DNA from: CAXBNB01 sp040151475
GTDB taxonomy: Bacteria > Bacteroidota > Bacteroidia > Cytophagales > Cyclobacteriaceae
Direction of reading: 5' to 3'
Length of the DNA: 64,000 nt
Assembly: GCF_040151475.1 (NCBI RefSeq)
Contig: NZ_JBDKWG010000138.1
Coordinates: 1 to 64,000, forward strand
In this document: piece by piece, positions 34,272 to 42,816 of the stretch
Numbering within the stretch: the first letter of the stretch is position 1
How the letters are laid out: the number at the start of each line of letters is the position of its first letter
Notes under the pieces: generated by a model
What the model saw: only the letters and a program-made list of their open reading frames with translations
What the model was told of the DNA's origin: nothing
The model's database searches: none
Translations under genes and position numbers: made by a program

Positions 34272-34424
34272 GGCGATATGCTATTGCGTTTTACAATGTT
34301 TTTTGCAAGATAACAACACCTTGCTGTTCTCTTGATTTTGATAAGCGAAATAAATGGAAATTTCTGCACATGTAAGTTCAATTAGTGAACCTGCTACACT
34401 TGACTGGACAGTAAGTGTAACTAC

Positions 34425-34517
34425 GGGGAATTAATCTGCCTGCTGAAGTCAGGCTCAGTTGGCTAGAGCGCTTGGCTGGCAGCCAGGAGGTCATCGGTTC
34501 GAATCCGATATTCTCCA
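34425..34517 (+). tRNA. tRNA-Ala (GGC) interrupted by 19 nt, probable pseudo-tRNA
   Basis: Acceptor 5' strand GGGGAAT (34425-34431) pairs with ATTCTCC (34510-34516); A73 is 34517. Anticodon arm CTTGG-CTGGCAG-CCAGG gives GGC (alanine), and the T arm ATCGG-TTCGAAT-CCGAT is intact. Between TA (positions 8-9) and GCTCAGTTGGCTAGAGC (the D arm) lie 19 extra bases, 34434-34452, including TGCCTGCTGAAGTCAG. Removing them gives a standard 74-nt tRNA. Bacteria lack a splicing endonuclease for such an insert. No TAnnTTTG promoter is seen upstream, while a strong terminator follows. Confidence 0.75.
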
Positions 34518-34520
34518 CTA

Positions 34521-34567
34521 AACCAATCACATAAATACTACAGTGTTTATGTGATTGGTTTTTTTAA
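34521..34567 (+). terminator. Strong terminator after tRNA-Ala
   Basis: AACCAATCACATAAA (34521-34535) pairs perfectly with 34546-34560 over 15 bp, followed by TTTTTAA. It is a canonical rho-independent terminator. Confidence 0.85.
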
Positions 34568-34894
34568 TGTACATCTTCTTCAGGAAGGAAAATTGTAATT
34601 TTCAAAGAACTTTTATTCGACTTGTCCCCAATTCTGTCAAAACACAATTTTCTTGTCTGGAGATTTTATACAAAAGCTTTCTTGTAATCTAAAATTTCTA
34701 CTGTAGTTTGTATTATTCAAAGAAGGGCAAAGCAATAGGCACTTTAAACACATTGTTGTTTGCACCTGATTTGCCATCAGGTTGTTTAAGAATTAAGCAA
34801 TTTCTACCAAAATAATGTTCGAATATTAATGGAACGAATAGTAATATTTGGGAAATTGGATGCGTTAGATGAAAAAAAGTAATTTGGCTAGACT
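34568..34894. other. Gene-free AT-rich stretch
   Basis: I see no gene, RNA or repeat in these 327 bp on either strand. The left part may be 3' flank of the tRNA-Ala unit. G+C falls here, marking the start of the accessory segment 34.9-38.3 kb. Confidence 0.5.
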
Positions 34895-35476
34895 CTAAAT
34901 GTATCTCTGTCTGGTGTCCAACCCTGCCTCTGCCAATACGTCCTCAGTAAACATCAAAAACTGACAAATTATATTGTAACTATTGAAAATACCGTCCAGA
35001 TCAATAGTATCAATATCATTAAAAGATGGTACTCCATCATTATTTTCAGGATAACGAAATGCCTGTGCCTTACTATCTAAATCCATTAACTTATGTTTAA
35101 GATTATTTGTGGACTTTAAATATTTCTCAACCTCCTTTTTAATATGTGGTGAGACAAAGTCAAAGCTTACAATTTGATTTAATTGACTACTGAATATTTC
35201 AAATAAGGAATCAAGATTGTGCCTTTTTTCGGAGGATAGCTTTTCATACTTTCGATTAACGCCATTAATTTTTTCGAAGTAGAAAATGTTCATCTTGAGC
35301 CCAAGTTCAATTGAGTGTCTCAGTAAATTAAGCAATGGAAATACAACTAATGTGAGTTCCATTTTATTAGAGTTCACACTGCTAATTAAAAAGTCAACAG
35401 TTACCTTATACTTATAGAAATATTTAGGCCAACTCACTTCGTTTCTGATATCTAACCGTAATTCCTTTGTAATCAT
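34895..35476 (-). CDS. Hypothetical protein with HEPN-like helical pattern
   Basis: The 193-residue helical protein starts MITKELRLDIRNEVSWPKYF. The segment FPLLNLLRHSIELGLKMNIFYF resembles the LLRHALEL-x-LK signature of a HEPN-like superfamily. That region is followed by charged helices (KYEKLSSEKRHNLDSLFEIF, PHIKKEVEKYLKSTNN). The catalytic R-x4-6-H of HEPN RNases is not clearly present. The ATG at 35476 was chosen because upstream starts (35500, and GTG 35506) lie inside a MITE inverted repeat. It lies downstream of an XRE-type regulator on the same strand, so a two-gene toxin/regulator unit is possible. Confidence 0.55.
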   Translation of the reverse strand: MITKELRLDIRNEVSWPKYFYKYKVTVDFLISSVNSNKMELTLVVFPLLNLLRHSIELGLKMNIFYFEKINGVNRKYEKLSSEKRHNLDSLFEIFSSQLNQIVSFDFVSPHIKKEVEKYLKSTNNLKHKLMDLDSKAQAFRYPENNDGVPSFNDIDTIDLDGIFNSYNIICQFLMFTEDVLAEAGLDTRQRYI

Positions 35477-35495
35477 AATTTCTATGTAGTTAATA

Positions 35496-35616
35496 GACAT
35501 TATCACGGTTGATTGTGCATAGAGAGATTACAAGATTTTTTTCTCCAAAATTAGCAATGAATTGGCGGTTTTTTTAAGAGCAAAATTCTCCATAATAAAT
35601 CAACCGTGATAATGTC
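35496..35616. mobile_element. MITE with perfect 19-bp terminal inverted repeats and TA duplication
   Basis: GACATTATCACGGTTGATT (35496-35514) is exactly inverted at 35598-35616, and each end is flanked by TA (35494-35495, 35617-35618). TA target duplication is typical of IS630/mariner-type transposition. The 121-bp element has no coding capacity and holds a T-rich core. It separates the HEPN-like gene from the XRE regulator, and its left repeat reaches 20 bp from the HEPN-like start codon. Confidence 0.75.
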
Positions 35617-35647
35617 TAATGTATAAAAATGGAGTAAAGCTCCCGAA

Positions 35648-36010
35648 TTACTCCTTCTTGTTTCTATTTGCCTCATATGCCACCCCATCAATAAATCCAT
35701 TTCGATATCCTTGCCCACTTTTTTCATATTTAGCAGAATTTTGATCTGCATATTTTTCTGCTGTTTCGACAATTTCAGTAGTAGACTTCCTATATATGCC
35801 ATGATCAATTGAAAGAAAAGCGCCAAGACTTAGCACGTACTTCAATAGTGATTCTATCCTATAATCGCTTCGAGCTTTTTCAATATCAATAATAGTAGAT
35901 CTATTAGTAATGCCCGCCTCATGCATTATTTTGTCTTGACTTCTACCTAATTTTTTGCGAAACGACAACAATTCTTTTGCTATCTGTAATTTTTGTTCTT
36001 GTATATTCAT
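35648..36010 (-). CDS. XRE-like helix-turn-helix regulator
   Basis: This 120-residue protein starts MNIQEQKLQIAKELLSFRKKLGRSQDKI. Residues about 5-62 form an XRE/Cro-type HTH domain, with the second and recognition helices in QDKIMHEAGITNRSTIIDIEKARSDYRIESL. A C-terminal region ending YEANRNKKE follows, and is not recognised. The ATG at 36010 was preferred to the longer start at 36031. It probably autoregulates a unit that once included the HEPN-like gene. Low G+C sets this pair apart from the flanking core genes. Confidence 0.7.
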   Translation of the reverse strand: MNIQEQKLQIAKELLSFRKKLGRSQDKIMHEAGITNRSTIIDIEKARSDYRIESLLKYVLSLGAFLSIDHGIYRKSTTEIVETAEKYADQNSAKYEKSGQGYRNGFIDGVAYEANRNKKE

Positions 36011-36280
36011 GCTCAAATATACATATAGCATGTTAAACGTTTGTTATCTTACACGTGTATTCAGTTAAATGCTTAAATCCTCCCAATATTCATTGCCTTG
36101 TTTATCAATATCCCCAAATTTTCATTCTTGTTCCTACATCATTCTTTTTATTTTATTCTTCAATAAAAATTGTAGCTCATTTGGTGCTTTGTATTAAAGA
36201 CTATATTATCTAATTTTATATAGCCAATATAAGCCATGACGAATTATTCTCATACTCTTATTTTACCTTTAAAAATTGCT

Positions 36281-36430
36281 ATGAAAAATTTCATGTTTTT
36301 GTTTTTTATATTTCTACAATCATGTAGTGTTTTAAAATTTGATGCAGCAAGATATGCTGGCGTTTGGATATTCACTTTAGTCTTAGGATTAATCGGATTA
36401 CTTTTCATGATGTTTAAAAAGAAGAATTAA
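36281..36430 (+). CDS. Small lipoprotein or membrane peptide
   Basis: The 49-residue product starts MKNFMFLFFIFLQSCSVLKF. A lipobox-like LQSC lies at 12-15. A second hydrophobic segment (YAGVWIFTLVLGLIGLLFMMF) ends in KKKN. It could be a lipid-anchored two-segment peptide. The ATG at 36281 was preferred to 36236 because signal sequence properties begin there. It is 59 bp upstream of the TPR lipoprotein gene on the same strand. Real expression is uncertain at this length. Confidence 0.45.
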   Translation: MKNFMFLFFIFLQSCSVLKFDAARYAGVWIFTLVLGLIGLLFMMFKKKN

Positions 36431-36489
36431 CAGATAATAATCATATTCAATTTTCCTTGAACTACTTCATTTTTAAAATCTATATATAA

Positions 36490-37611
36490 ATGAGTTATAA
36501 AATTCTGACAGCATTTCTAATTCTTAGTGTGATATTAAACTCATGCACACAAACTGCTCAGGAGTATTATGATAGAGGAAAGGAAAAATCCAACTTAAAA
36601 AATTACGAAGGTGCAATAGCTGACTACAATAAAGCAATCGAGATTGATACCATGTATGGAAAAGCTTACAATAATAGAGGAGCGGCTAAATCTAAGCTGC
36701 AAGATTATAAAGGAGCAATCGCTGACCACAATAAAGCTATAGAGATTAATCCCAAACATTGGCAAGCTTATTTCAATATGGGAATGGTCAAATCTGATCT
36801 ACAAGACTACAATGGTGCTATTGTTGACTACAGTAAAGCAATCGAGATCGATTCAATGTACAGTGATGCTTATTTAAACAGAGGAAATGCAAAATATGAT
36901 TTACAAGATTACAATAATGCGATAGCTGATTTCACTAAAGTAATCGAGATTGATCCTCAAGATGCGAGGGCATATTTTAACATTGGAACGATTAGGTCTG
37001 ACCTCCAAGATTACAAAAGTGCAATAGTTGAGTATAGCAGAGCAATCGAGATTGATCCCAAGTTTAGAGATGCTTATTTCAATAGAGGTATTGCTAAATA
37101 TAACTTAAAAAATTACATTGATGCTACAGCTGATTATGACATGGCTCTAGGGGTTGACCCTGAGTTTAAAAATGCTTATCTCAATAGAGGTCTTGTGAAA
37201 TACTATCTGCAAGATTATAAAGGTGCTATAATTGATTATAACAATGCTATAAAAATTGATTCTAAGTATGGAGATGCTTACATTAATAGAGGTATTGCTA
37301 AGATGGGTCTATCAGATGACAGAGGTTCTATAATCGATTTCAGTAAAGCCATTGAGCTTGATCCACAGTCAGGTATGGCTTATTATCATAGAGGAGTTGC
37401 AAAGGGTTACATAAAAGATTTCAGAGGAGCAATAACTGATTGCACTAAAACCATTGAACTTCTATCAAAATTTCAATACGCATATTATTATAGGGGTATA
37501 TCAAAAATATTTTTAAAGCAACAAGAAAGTGGTTGTTTAGATTTATATAAAGCTCTAGAACTGGGAGATACAGATGCCTATGACGCCATTCAAGAATATT
37601 GTAAGAAATAG
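36490..37611 (+). CDS. TPR-repeat lipoprotein
   Basis: The 373-residue protein has a signal peptide and lipobox (LNSC at about 16-19). From about residue 28 it has about ten tetratricopeptide repeats of 34 residues with the consensus DYxGAIADYNKAIEIDPxxx-AYxNRGxAKxxL. TPR arrays scaffold protein complexes; lipid anchoring places this one on the periplasmic side. The repeats are highly similar to each other, which suggests recent internal amplification. It is AT-rich and ends before a strong terminator. Confidence 0.88.
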   Translation: MSYKILTAFLILSVILNSCTQTAQEYYDRGKEKSNLKNYEGAIADYNKAIEIDTMYGKAYNNRGAAKSKLQDYKGAIADHNKAIEINPKHWQAYFNMGMVKSDLQDYNGAIVDYSKAIEIDSMYSDAYLNRGNAKYDLQDYNNAIADFTKVIEIDPQDARAYFNIGTIRSDLQDYKSAIVEYSRAIEIDPKFRDAYFNRGIAKYNLKNYIDATADYDMALGVDPEFKNAYLNRGLVKYYLQDYKGAIIDYNNAIKIDSKYGDAYINRGIAKMGLSDDRGSIIDFSKAIELDPQSGMAYYHRGVAKGYIKDFRGAITDCTKTIELLSKFQYAYYYRGISKIFLKQQESGCLDLYKALELGDTDAYDAIQEYCKK

Positions 37612-37675
37612 CAGTTTATTTTGGGTTCGATTCTAATTTGTTTATAAAAAATTCGAAACAAAAATATTAAATGTG

Positions 37676-37713
37676 AAATTGTAAGAATAGAACAATTCTT
37701 ACAATTTCTTTTT
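37676..37713 (+). terminator. Terminator after the TPR gene
   Basis: AAATTGTAAGAAT (about 37676-37688) pairs with ATTCTTACAATTT (37694-37706), a 13-bp stem with a five-base loop. The stem is followed by CTTTTTC. Confidence 0.75.
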
Positions 37714-37781
37714 CTCTGAATTGATCTTATTTCATTGTATATATATGGAAAATAGAAGTGAATGTTCTACAATTACCAAGC

Positions 37782-38342
37782 ATGAAAATACGAACGGATT
37801 ATTTGCCATATTCATTATTGCAAGAAGGACTTGATGTACTCATTGACAAAACCAATACTGTGTATGAATCTGAATATTGGGTTGAGTTTAAAGAGCGCCA
37901 TAAGGATTATTGTGTAGGTGTAGTAGACCAACCAAATGACATAATTCATAACCAAGAAATAAAATTTACACTTGATGAGATATTAACTGTGCGAGGTTCA
38001 ATGGAATGGAACATTGAGCACCTATATGTATCCTGTTCAAAAGAAGTGTATGACGGATTAGAGATTGGTTACTTCCGCAATCAAGTTACAGTAGCACCTT
38101 TTCACTATGGCCGTTTCTTTTACTCCGTTAATGAAATAGATAAGATTAAACACAAAATTGAGACTGTTGAAATATCATTGAAGTCTTTGCTGGAATTGGA
38201 TAGAACACCTGAGTCCTATTTAGAGCTTTTTGGTTATTGTGGCTTTCTAAGGAATACTTCTGGTGGCTTTGATGAATTAACCGATGAGGACATTATTCAT
38301 AAGGATAGAAGTGTTTTTCCTTGTTTTTATGAATTGGAATAG
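37782..38342 (+). CDS. Hypothetical protein
   Basis: The 186-residue protein starts MKIRTDYLPYSLLQEGLDVL; a GTG eight codons upstream is an alternative. It is acidic and soluble with no signal peptide, membrane helix or known motif. WVEFKERHKDYCVGVVDQPND and VAPFHYGRFFYSVNEIDKIKHKIETV show alternating strands and helices. No family is recognised. It is a lone gene between a terminator and the convergent efflux operon, in the low-G+C accessory segment. Confidence 0.6.
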   Translation: MKIRTDYLPYSLLQEGLDVLIDKTNTVYESEYWVEFKERHKDYCVGVVDQPNDIIHNQEIKFTLDEILTVRGSMEWNIEHLYVSCSKEVYDGLEIGYFRNQVTVAPFHYGRFFYSVNEIDKIKHKIETVEISLKSLLELDRTPESYLELFGYCGFLRNTSGGFDELTDEDIIHKDRSVFPCFYELE

Positions 38343-38435
38343 TATCAACCAGATTTCATTATAATAGGTACTGAATCGCGATGGATGATCGCTAAATCAC
38401 TCCTAAGCAACCCCAAACACCCCCATCATTTTCTA

Positions 38436-39749
38436 CTACATATAAGACGCCAAGACATTACCCGAAAGCCTATTCAAATTAATTTCAATGGCTTTTAGGG
38501 CAAATTGTAGCTGCATCAAAGTCAATTCGCTATTGAGTAAGCTGGTTTGAGTCAATCTAAAATCATACCCATTGATGGCCCCTTTTTTTAATTGCACCCG
38601 GGCAGTTTCATACACTTTGGTCATTTCTTCTACATTGCTTTTGGCCAAGGCTATTTGAGTACCAATAGAGTTGAATTCATTATAAAAATTCAGCACATCA
38701 GCATTAATTTGTTGGTTAACCTGTTGTTTGGTAAGTGTTGTGTTTTCAGTAACGATTTCAGTATTTTTTATTTCACGATTAATGGCACCACCGTTGTACA
38801 AATTAAAACTGATGCTGACACCTATGGTTGGTCCGTAATTTTGATTGGAGTTGGAAAACCCCACTGCAGCAGTAGATTTTGAGTATTGATACCCCGTAAA
38901 CAGATCAATTTTTGGATAGCGATTTGCTTTTATCATTCGCAATTCTGTTTCGGCAATGAGTTCTTGTAGGCGCTGTTGCGCCAATTGATTGTTTGCTTCA
39001 TCCACTTGTTGTAGCAAGGCTTCTTTTGTGGGAATCTCTAATATCTCAAACTCATTGTCTGCCATAGAAATTTCCTTTTCCAACTCATTGTTTAAAACAT
39101 AGTTGAGGTCAATTTTAAGTGCTTGTATCGTGTTTTGTTGCGCCAATAATCGAATGCTATCTGTTTGGTAATCGACCAATGCCTGACCATAATCCATTGC
39201 TTTTCCTACACCAACATCTTTTCGTTTCTTCTCCAACGTCAACCGGAATAATGAAATGGACAGGGACTGCTGATAATTTTTCAGTAGTTGTTGCTCATAC
39301 ATCAGTTGATGATAAGCTGTAACAATATCAGAAACGGTCTGTTCTATGTAAAACTTAGAGTTGAGCTGACCCAATTCCTCCAAATAAGCCAATTGATTGC
39401 GTCTGGCGTAAACGTAGAACCCATTAAAAACCGTCCAATTCACCAAAGCTGATAAATTAAGATTTGTATTTTTAGCGTTGTTTCCCTGACGTATCGTTCC
39501 GTCAGCAAATTTTTGTTTGGTATTGTTTAAGGAGTTGGAATAAGTTCCATTTAAATCAACTGTGGGCAATATTCCTGTATTGCCTGTTACATTGTTGTTG
39601 GTGGCAATTTGCGCTTCATTTTTTACAATTCTGATTTGGTAATTGTTAACCAATGCGGTATTTATCATCTCTTCGAGAGATTGAGCCGAACCAGTGTTCA
39701 CAGTAAAAACCGTAATTATTGCTATTATATTAATTGAAATCCGCTTCAT
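38436..39749 (-). CDS. TolC-family outer membrane efflux protein
   Basis: This 437-residue outer membrane channel subunit has a signal peptide to about residue 22 (VNTGSAQ). Two OEP repeats follow, with the long coiled helices of the periplasmic tunnel. Examples are SLEEMINTALVNNYQIRIVKNEAQIA, the GTYSNS- and YQYSKS-type beta strands, and GVSISFNLYNGGAINREI. It is the last gene of the efflux operon and overlaps the RND pump gene by 20 bp. It would form the exit duct for the pump, with selectivity set by the RND subunit. Confidence 0.92.
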   Translation of the reverse strand: MKRISINIIAIITVFTVNTGSAQSLEEMINTALVNNYQIRIVKNEAQIATNNNVTGNTGILPTVDLNGTYSNSLNNTKQKFADGTIRQGNNAKNTNLNLSALVNWTVFNGFYVYARRNQLAYLEELGQLNSKFYIEQTVSDIVTAYHQLMYEQQLLKNYQQSLSISLFRLTLEKKRKDVGVGKAMDYGQALVDYQTDSIRLLAQQNTIQALKIDLNYVLNNELEKEISMADNEFEILEIPTKEALLQQVDEANNQLAQQRLQELIAETELRMIKANRYPKIDLFTGYQYSKSTAAVGFSNSNQNYGPTIGVSISFNLYNGGAINREIKNTEIVTENTTLTKQQVNQQINADVLNFYNEFNSIGTQIALAKSNVEEMTKVYETARVQLKKGAINGYDFRLTQTSLLNSELTLMQLQFALKAIEINLNRLSGNVLASYM

Positions 39750-42700
39750 CTATTATTTTGTTCTCCTTACTTGCGATGTATGAGTATAATGCTGGTATTA
39801 CGTAGAGCGTAAGAATTAAAGAAAGCAACAGTCCTCCAATAATGGACAGCCCCATAGGGATTCTACTGGTCGAAGAATCTCCCAACGCCAATGCGATGGG
39901 CAATGCTCCTAAAACAGTAGATAAACTGGTCATTAAAATTGGCCTGAACCGTTGTGATGCTGCTTGAAAAGCGGCTTCCTTTAACGACATACCTGCATCT
40001 CTTTTTTGGTTGGCAAATTCTACTATTAAAATCCCATTTTTAGTAACAATCCCAATTAGTACTATCATTCCAATTTGACTGAAAATATTCAGGGTTTGAT
40101 CAAAAGCCCAAAGTGTAATAATGGCTCCTGCCAAAGCCAGAGGTACTGTAATCATAATGGTTAACGGATCTTTGAAACTTTCAAACTGAGCAGCCAGCGT
40201 TAAGTAAACCAAAATCAATGCGAAAATAAAAATGAGCAGTGTGCTGTTCGAGCTTTCTGCAAAATCAGAAGCACTTCCTGTGAGTTCGGTGCTAAACGAT
40301 TCGTCTAAAACGGATGCTGCTATTGCCCTCATTTCATCGATTCCATCGCCAATGGTGTAGCCGGGTGTCATAGCAGCCTGCACGGTTGCGGATGTATATC
40401 TGTTGTATCTAAGTAATGATGGGGGACGACTTTGAAAACCAATGTCAATCAGGTTTTCAAGTGTTACCATTTCGTTGTTTTTATTGCGGACAGCAATGTT
40501 GTTTAAGTCCAATGGTTCATTTTTTCTGTCTTTTTTTGCTTCTACGATCACATAGTATTGTTTGCCGTCTTTCATAAAATATCCCAATCGTTGCTCGCTT
40601 AAAAATGTTTGCAGTGTTTGGGCAATATCATCAATGCTAACCCCCATTAGCAATGCTTTGTTTCGGTTGATGGATACCGTTATTTCGGGTTTGTTGAATT
40701 TCAAATCTACCTGAGAAACAGAAAAGACAGGGCTGTTTTGTACGCTATCCATAAATATGGGAAGCACTGCTTTTAAGCGTTCTAAATCCGGAGCTTGCAA
40801 TACAAATTGCACAGGTAAACTACTACTGCTTCCTCCTCCTGTTTTTATTGTTTGTTCCTGGACTACATACGATTTGGCAAAAGTCAAAGCGTTTAATCTC
40901 TGTGTAATTTCGTTGGCCAAATCATCTTGCGATTTCTCTCTTTTGCCTGGTTCAGACAGGGTTATTCTGATATAGGATGAGTTTACAGCTGTAGAAGCCC
41001 TAAAGGTTGGCGCAGTTACTCCTAATAAAAAAGTCTTTTCAGTAACAGTATCCATCATTTGCATTAATTCTAATGCATAATTATCCATCGCTTCATAAGA
41101 AGTTCCTTCCGGTGCAGTAGAAAGTATTCTTAACTGGCTCTTATCTTCTAAAGGGGCAAGCTCCGATTTTAATTCATTGCCCACCAAAAATATGCTTCCT
41201 AACATTAAGAAAAAGATAGGGAATGCCAGCCATCTTTTATCCATGAAGCTTTTTAAAGAACGGGTATAACCTTCAATAGATAAGTTGACAATTCTACCAA
41301 AAACACGCATCAAAGCGTTTTCTCTCCTACTTTTCTTCAACATTCTGGAGCTCATCATTGGCGTTAATGATAAGGTGATAAAAGTAGAAATAACAATAGC
41401 TCCTACTACAACCATTGCAAATTCCTGAAACAATTGGCCTGTCAAACCCGGCATAAAGAAGATGGGCAAAAACACACAAACCAAAGTGATAGATGTCGCT
41501 AAAACAGCAAAAAACACTTCTCTTGAGCCTTCAAAAGCAGCTTTCATTGGGTGCATTCCGTTTTCTACTTTGTTGTAAATGTTTTCCATGACAACAATGG
41601 CATCATCTACCACCAAGCCTGTGGCCAATACCAATCCTAAAAGGGATAAAATGTTGATTGAAAAACCTGCTGCATACAATATACCAAAGCTTCCTATCAA
41701 TGCGATGGGGATTAAAACGATAGGGATGAGGGTTGTTCGCCAGTTTCTTAAAAAGAAGAAAATAACCATCAGCACGAGTATAAAGGCTAACAAAATAGTT
41801 GTTTTTACTTCACTGATGGCTTTGCGAATGGAAACAGTTTTATCCAGTGCTACATTCAATTGAATGTCTTCCGGTAAATCCTTTTTCATTAGTTCTATTC
41901 TTCTAAAGGCCTCATCAATGATGTCAATATAATTGGAGCCAGGCTGTGGTTGTAAGGCAATCCCAACCATTGGTATTATACCGTTTCCTCTTAATATTGT
42001 TCTCTCTGCTTCTGCTCCTAAATGGGCTGTTCCTATATCCTTTAAGCGAATTAGCGTGTTGTTTTCTTCTCGAATAATTAAATTTTCAAATTCTTCCGGA
42101 GTATATAATCGACCAATGGTACGAACGGTTAATTCTGTTTCTGTTCCTTCAACTAATCCAGAAGGTAATTCCACGTTTTGTATATTTAGTGCGGTTTGTA
42201 TATCGATAGGAGTGATTTTTAGCTCACGCATTTTTGTAGGATCTAATTCTAAACGCATGGCATATTTTTTTTCTCCCCAAATACGAATACTACTCACTCC
42301 GGAAATCGTTTGCAATCGCTCTTTAAAAATATTGTTGCCAATTTGAGTCAGTTCCAACAATCCTCTTTTATCACTCTGAACTGTAATGGATAATATGGTT
42401 TCAGCGTTTGCATCAGCCTTATTTACTGTTGGTGGGTCAGCATCCGGTGGCAAAGATTTTATTGCCTTTGATACTTTGTCACGTACATCATTAGCAGCAT
42501 TGTTCAAATCTATTTGAGGTAAAAACTCAACCGTAATGGTACTTCTGCCATCTGTACTGTTTGACGTTAAAGTTTTAACTCCATCAATACTATTGATTTG
42601 TTCTTCTAAAGGTTCGGTAATCTGAGACTCAATAATTTCGGCATTGGCTCCTACATAATTGGTTTCAACAGTAACTACCGGTGGGTCAACACTTGGATAT

Positions 42701-42807
42701 TCCCTAACACTGAGTGAGGAATAACCAACAGCACCGAATAATACGATGACAATAGCAAATACTGTAGCTAAAACAGGTCTTTTTATACTTATTTCTGATA
42801 AAGTCAT
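39730..42807 (-). CDS. RND-family efflux pump inner-membrane subunit (HAE1/AcrB-like)
   Basis: The 1025-residue proton-driven pump has 12 transmembrane helices and two large periplasmic loops. SIKRPVLATVFAIVIVLFGAVGY is TM1; GLVLATGLVVDDAIVVMENI carries the paired Asp of the proton relay in TM4. The second half mirrors the first (GIVTKNGILIVEFANQKRD). The porter domain includes SVREYPSVDPPVVTVETNY and GVKTLTSNS. The sequence fits hydrophobe/drug exporters rather than metal pumps, because the metal-binding Met and acidic set of HME pumps is absent. It lies 9 bp after the fusion protein gene. Confidence 0.95.
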   Translation of the reverse strand: MTLSEISIKRPVLATVFAIVIVLFGAVGYSSLSVREYPSVDPPVVTVETNYVGANAEIIESQITEPLEEQINSIDGVKTLTSNSTDGRSTITVEFLPQIDLNNAANDVRDKVSKAIKSLPPDADPPTVNKADANAETILSITVQSDKRGLLELTQIGNNIFKERLQTISGVSSIRIWGEKKYAMRLELDPTKMRELKITPIDIQTALNIQNVELPSGLVEGTETELTVRTIGRLYTPEEFENLIIREENNTLIRLKDIGTAHLGAEAERTILRGNGIIPMVGIALQPQPGSNYIDIIDEAFRRIELMKKDLPEDIQLNVALDKTVSIRKAISEVKTTILLAFILVLMVIFFFLRNWRTTLIPIVLIPIALIGSFGILYAAGFSINILSLLGLVLATGLVVDDAIVVMENIYNKVENGMHPMKAAFEGSREVFFAVLATSITLVCVFLPIFFMPGLTGQLFQEFAMVVVGAIVISTFITLSLTPMMSSRMLKKSRRENALMRVFGRIVNLSIEGYTRSLKSFMDKRWLAFPIFFLMLGSIFLVGNELKSELAPLEDKSQLRILSTAPEGTSYEAMDNYALELMQMMDTVTEKTFLLGVTAPTFRASTAVNSSYIRITLSEPGKREKSQDDLANEITQRLNALTFAKSYVVQEQTIKTGGGSSSSLPVQFVLQAPDLERLKAVLPIFMDSVQNSPVFSVSQVDLKFNKPEITVSINRNKALLMGVSIDDIAQTLQTFLSEQRLGYFMKDGKQYYVIVEAKKDRKNEPLDLNNIAVRNKNNEMVTLENLIDIGFQSRPPSLLRYNRYTSATVQAAMTPGYTIGDGIDEMRAIAASVLDESFSTELTGSASDFAESSNSTLLIFIFALILVYLTLAAQFESFKDPLTIMITVPLALAGAIITLWAFDQTLNIFSQIGMIVLIGIVTKNGILIVEFANQKRDAGMSLKEAAFQAASQRFRPILMTSLSTVLGALPIALALGDSSTSRIPMGLSIIGGLLLSLILTLYVIPALYSYIASKENKIIDEADFN

Positions 42808-42816
42808 TTGCTACAA

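Noticed and set aside
34395..34419. TACACTT/AAGTGTA hairpin as a tRNA-Ala operator or promoter
   Set aside because: It is a weak seven-pair stem with an 11-base loop and no -7 element; it is too common by chance in AT-rich DNA.
36570..37600. Regular repeats suggesting a CRISPR array
   Set aside because: The roughly 102-bp period is coding (34-residue TPR units in frame). There are no short identical repeats with unique spacers and no cas genes.
38380..38395. GCGAT/ATCGC hairpin as a terminator of the efflux operon
   Set aside because: It is a five-pair stem without a U tract in the required direction.
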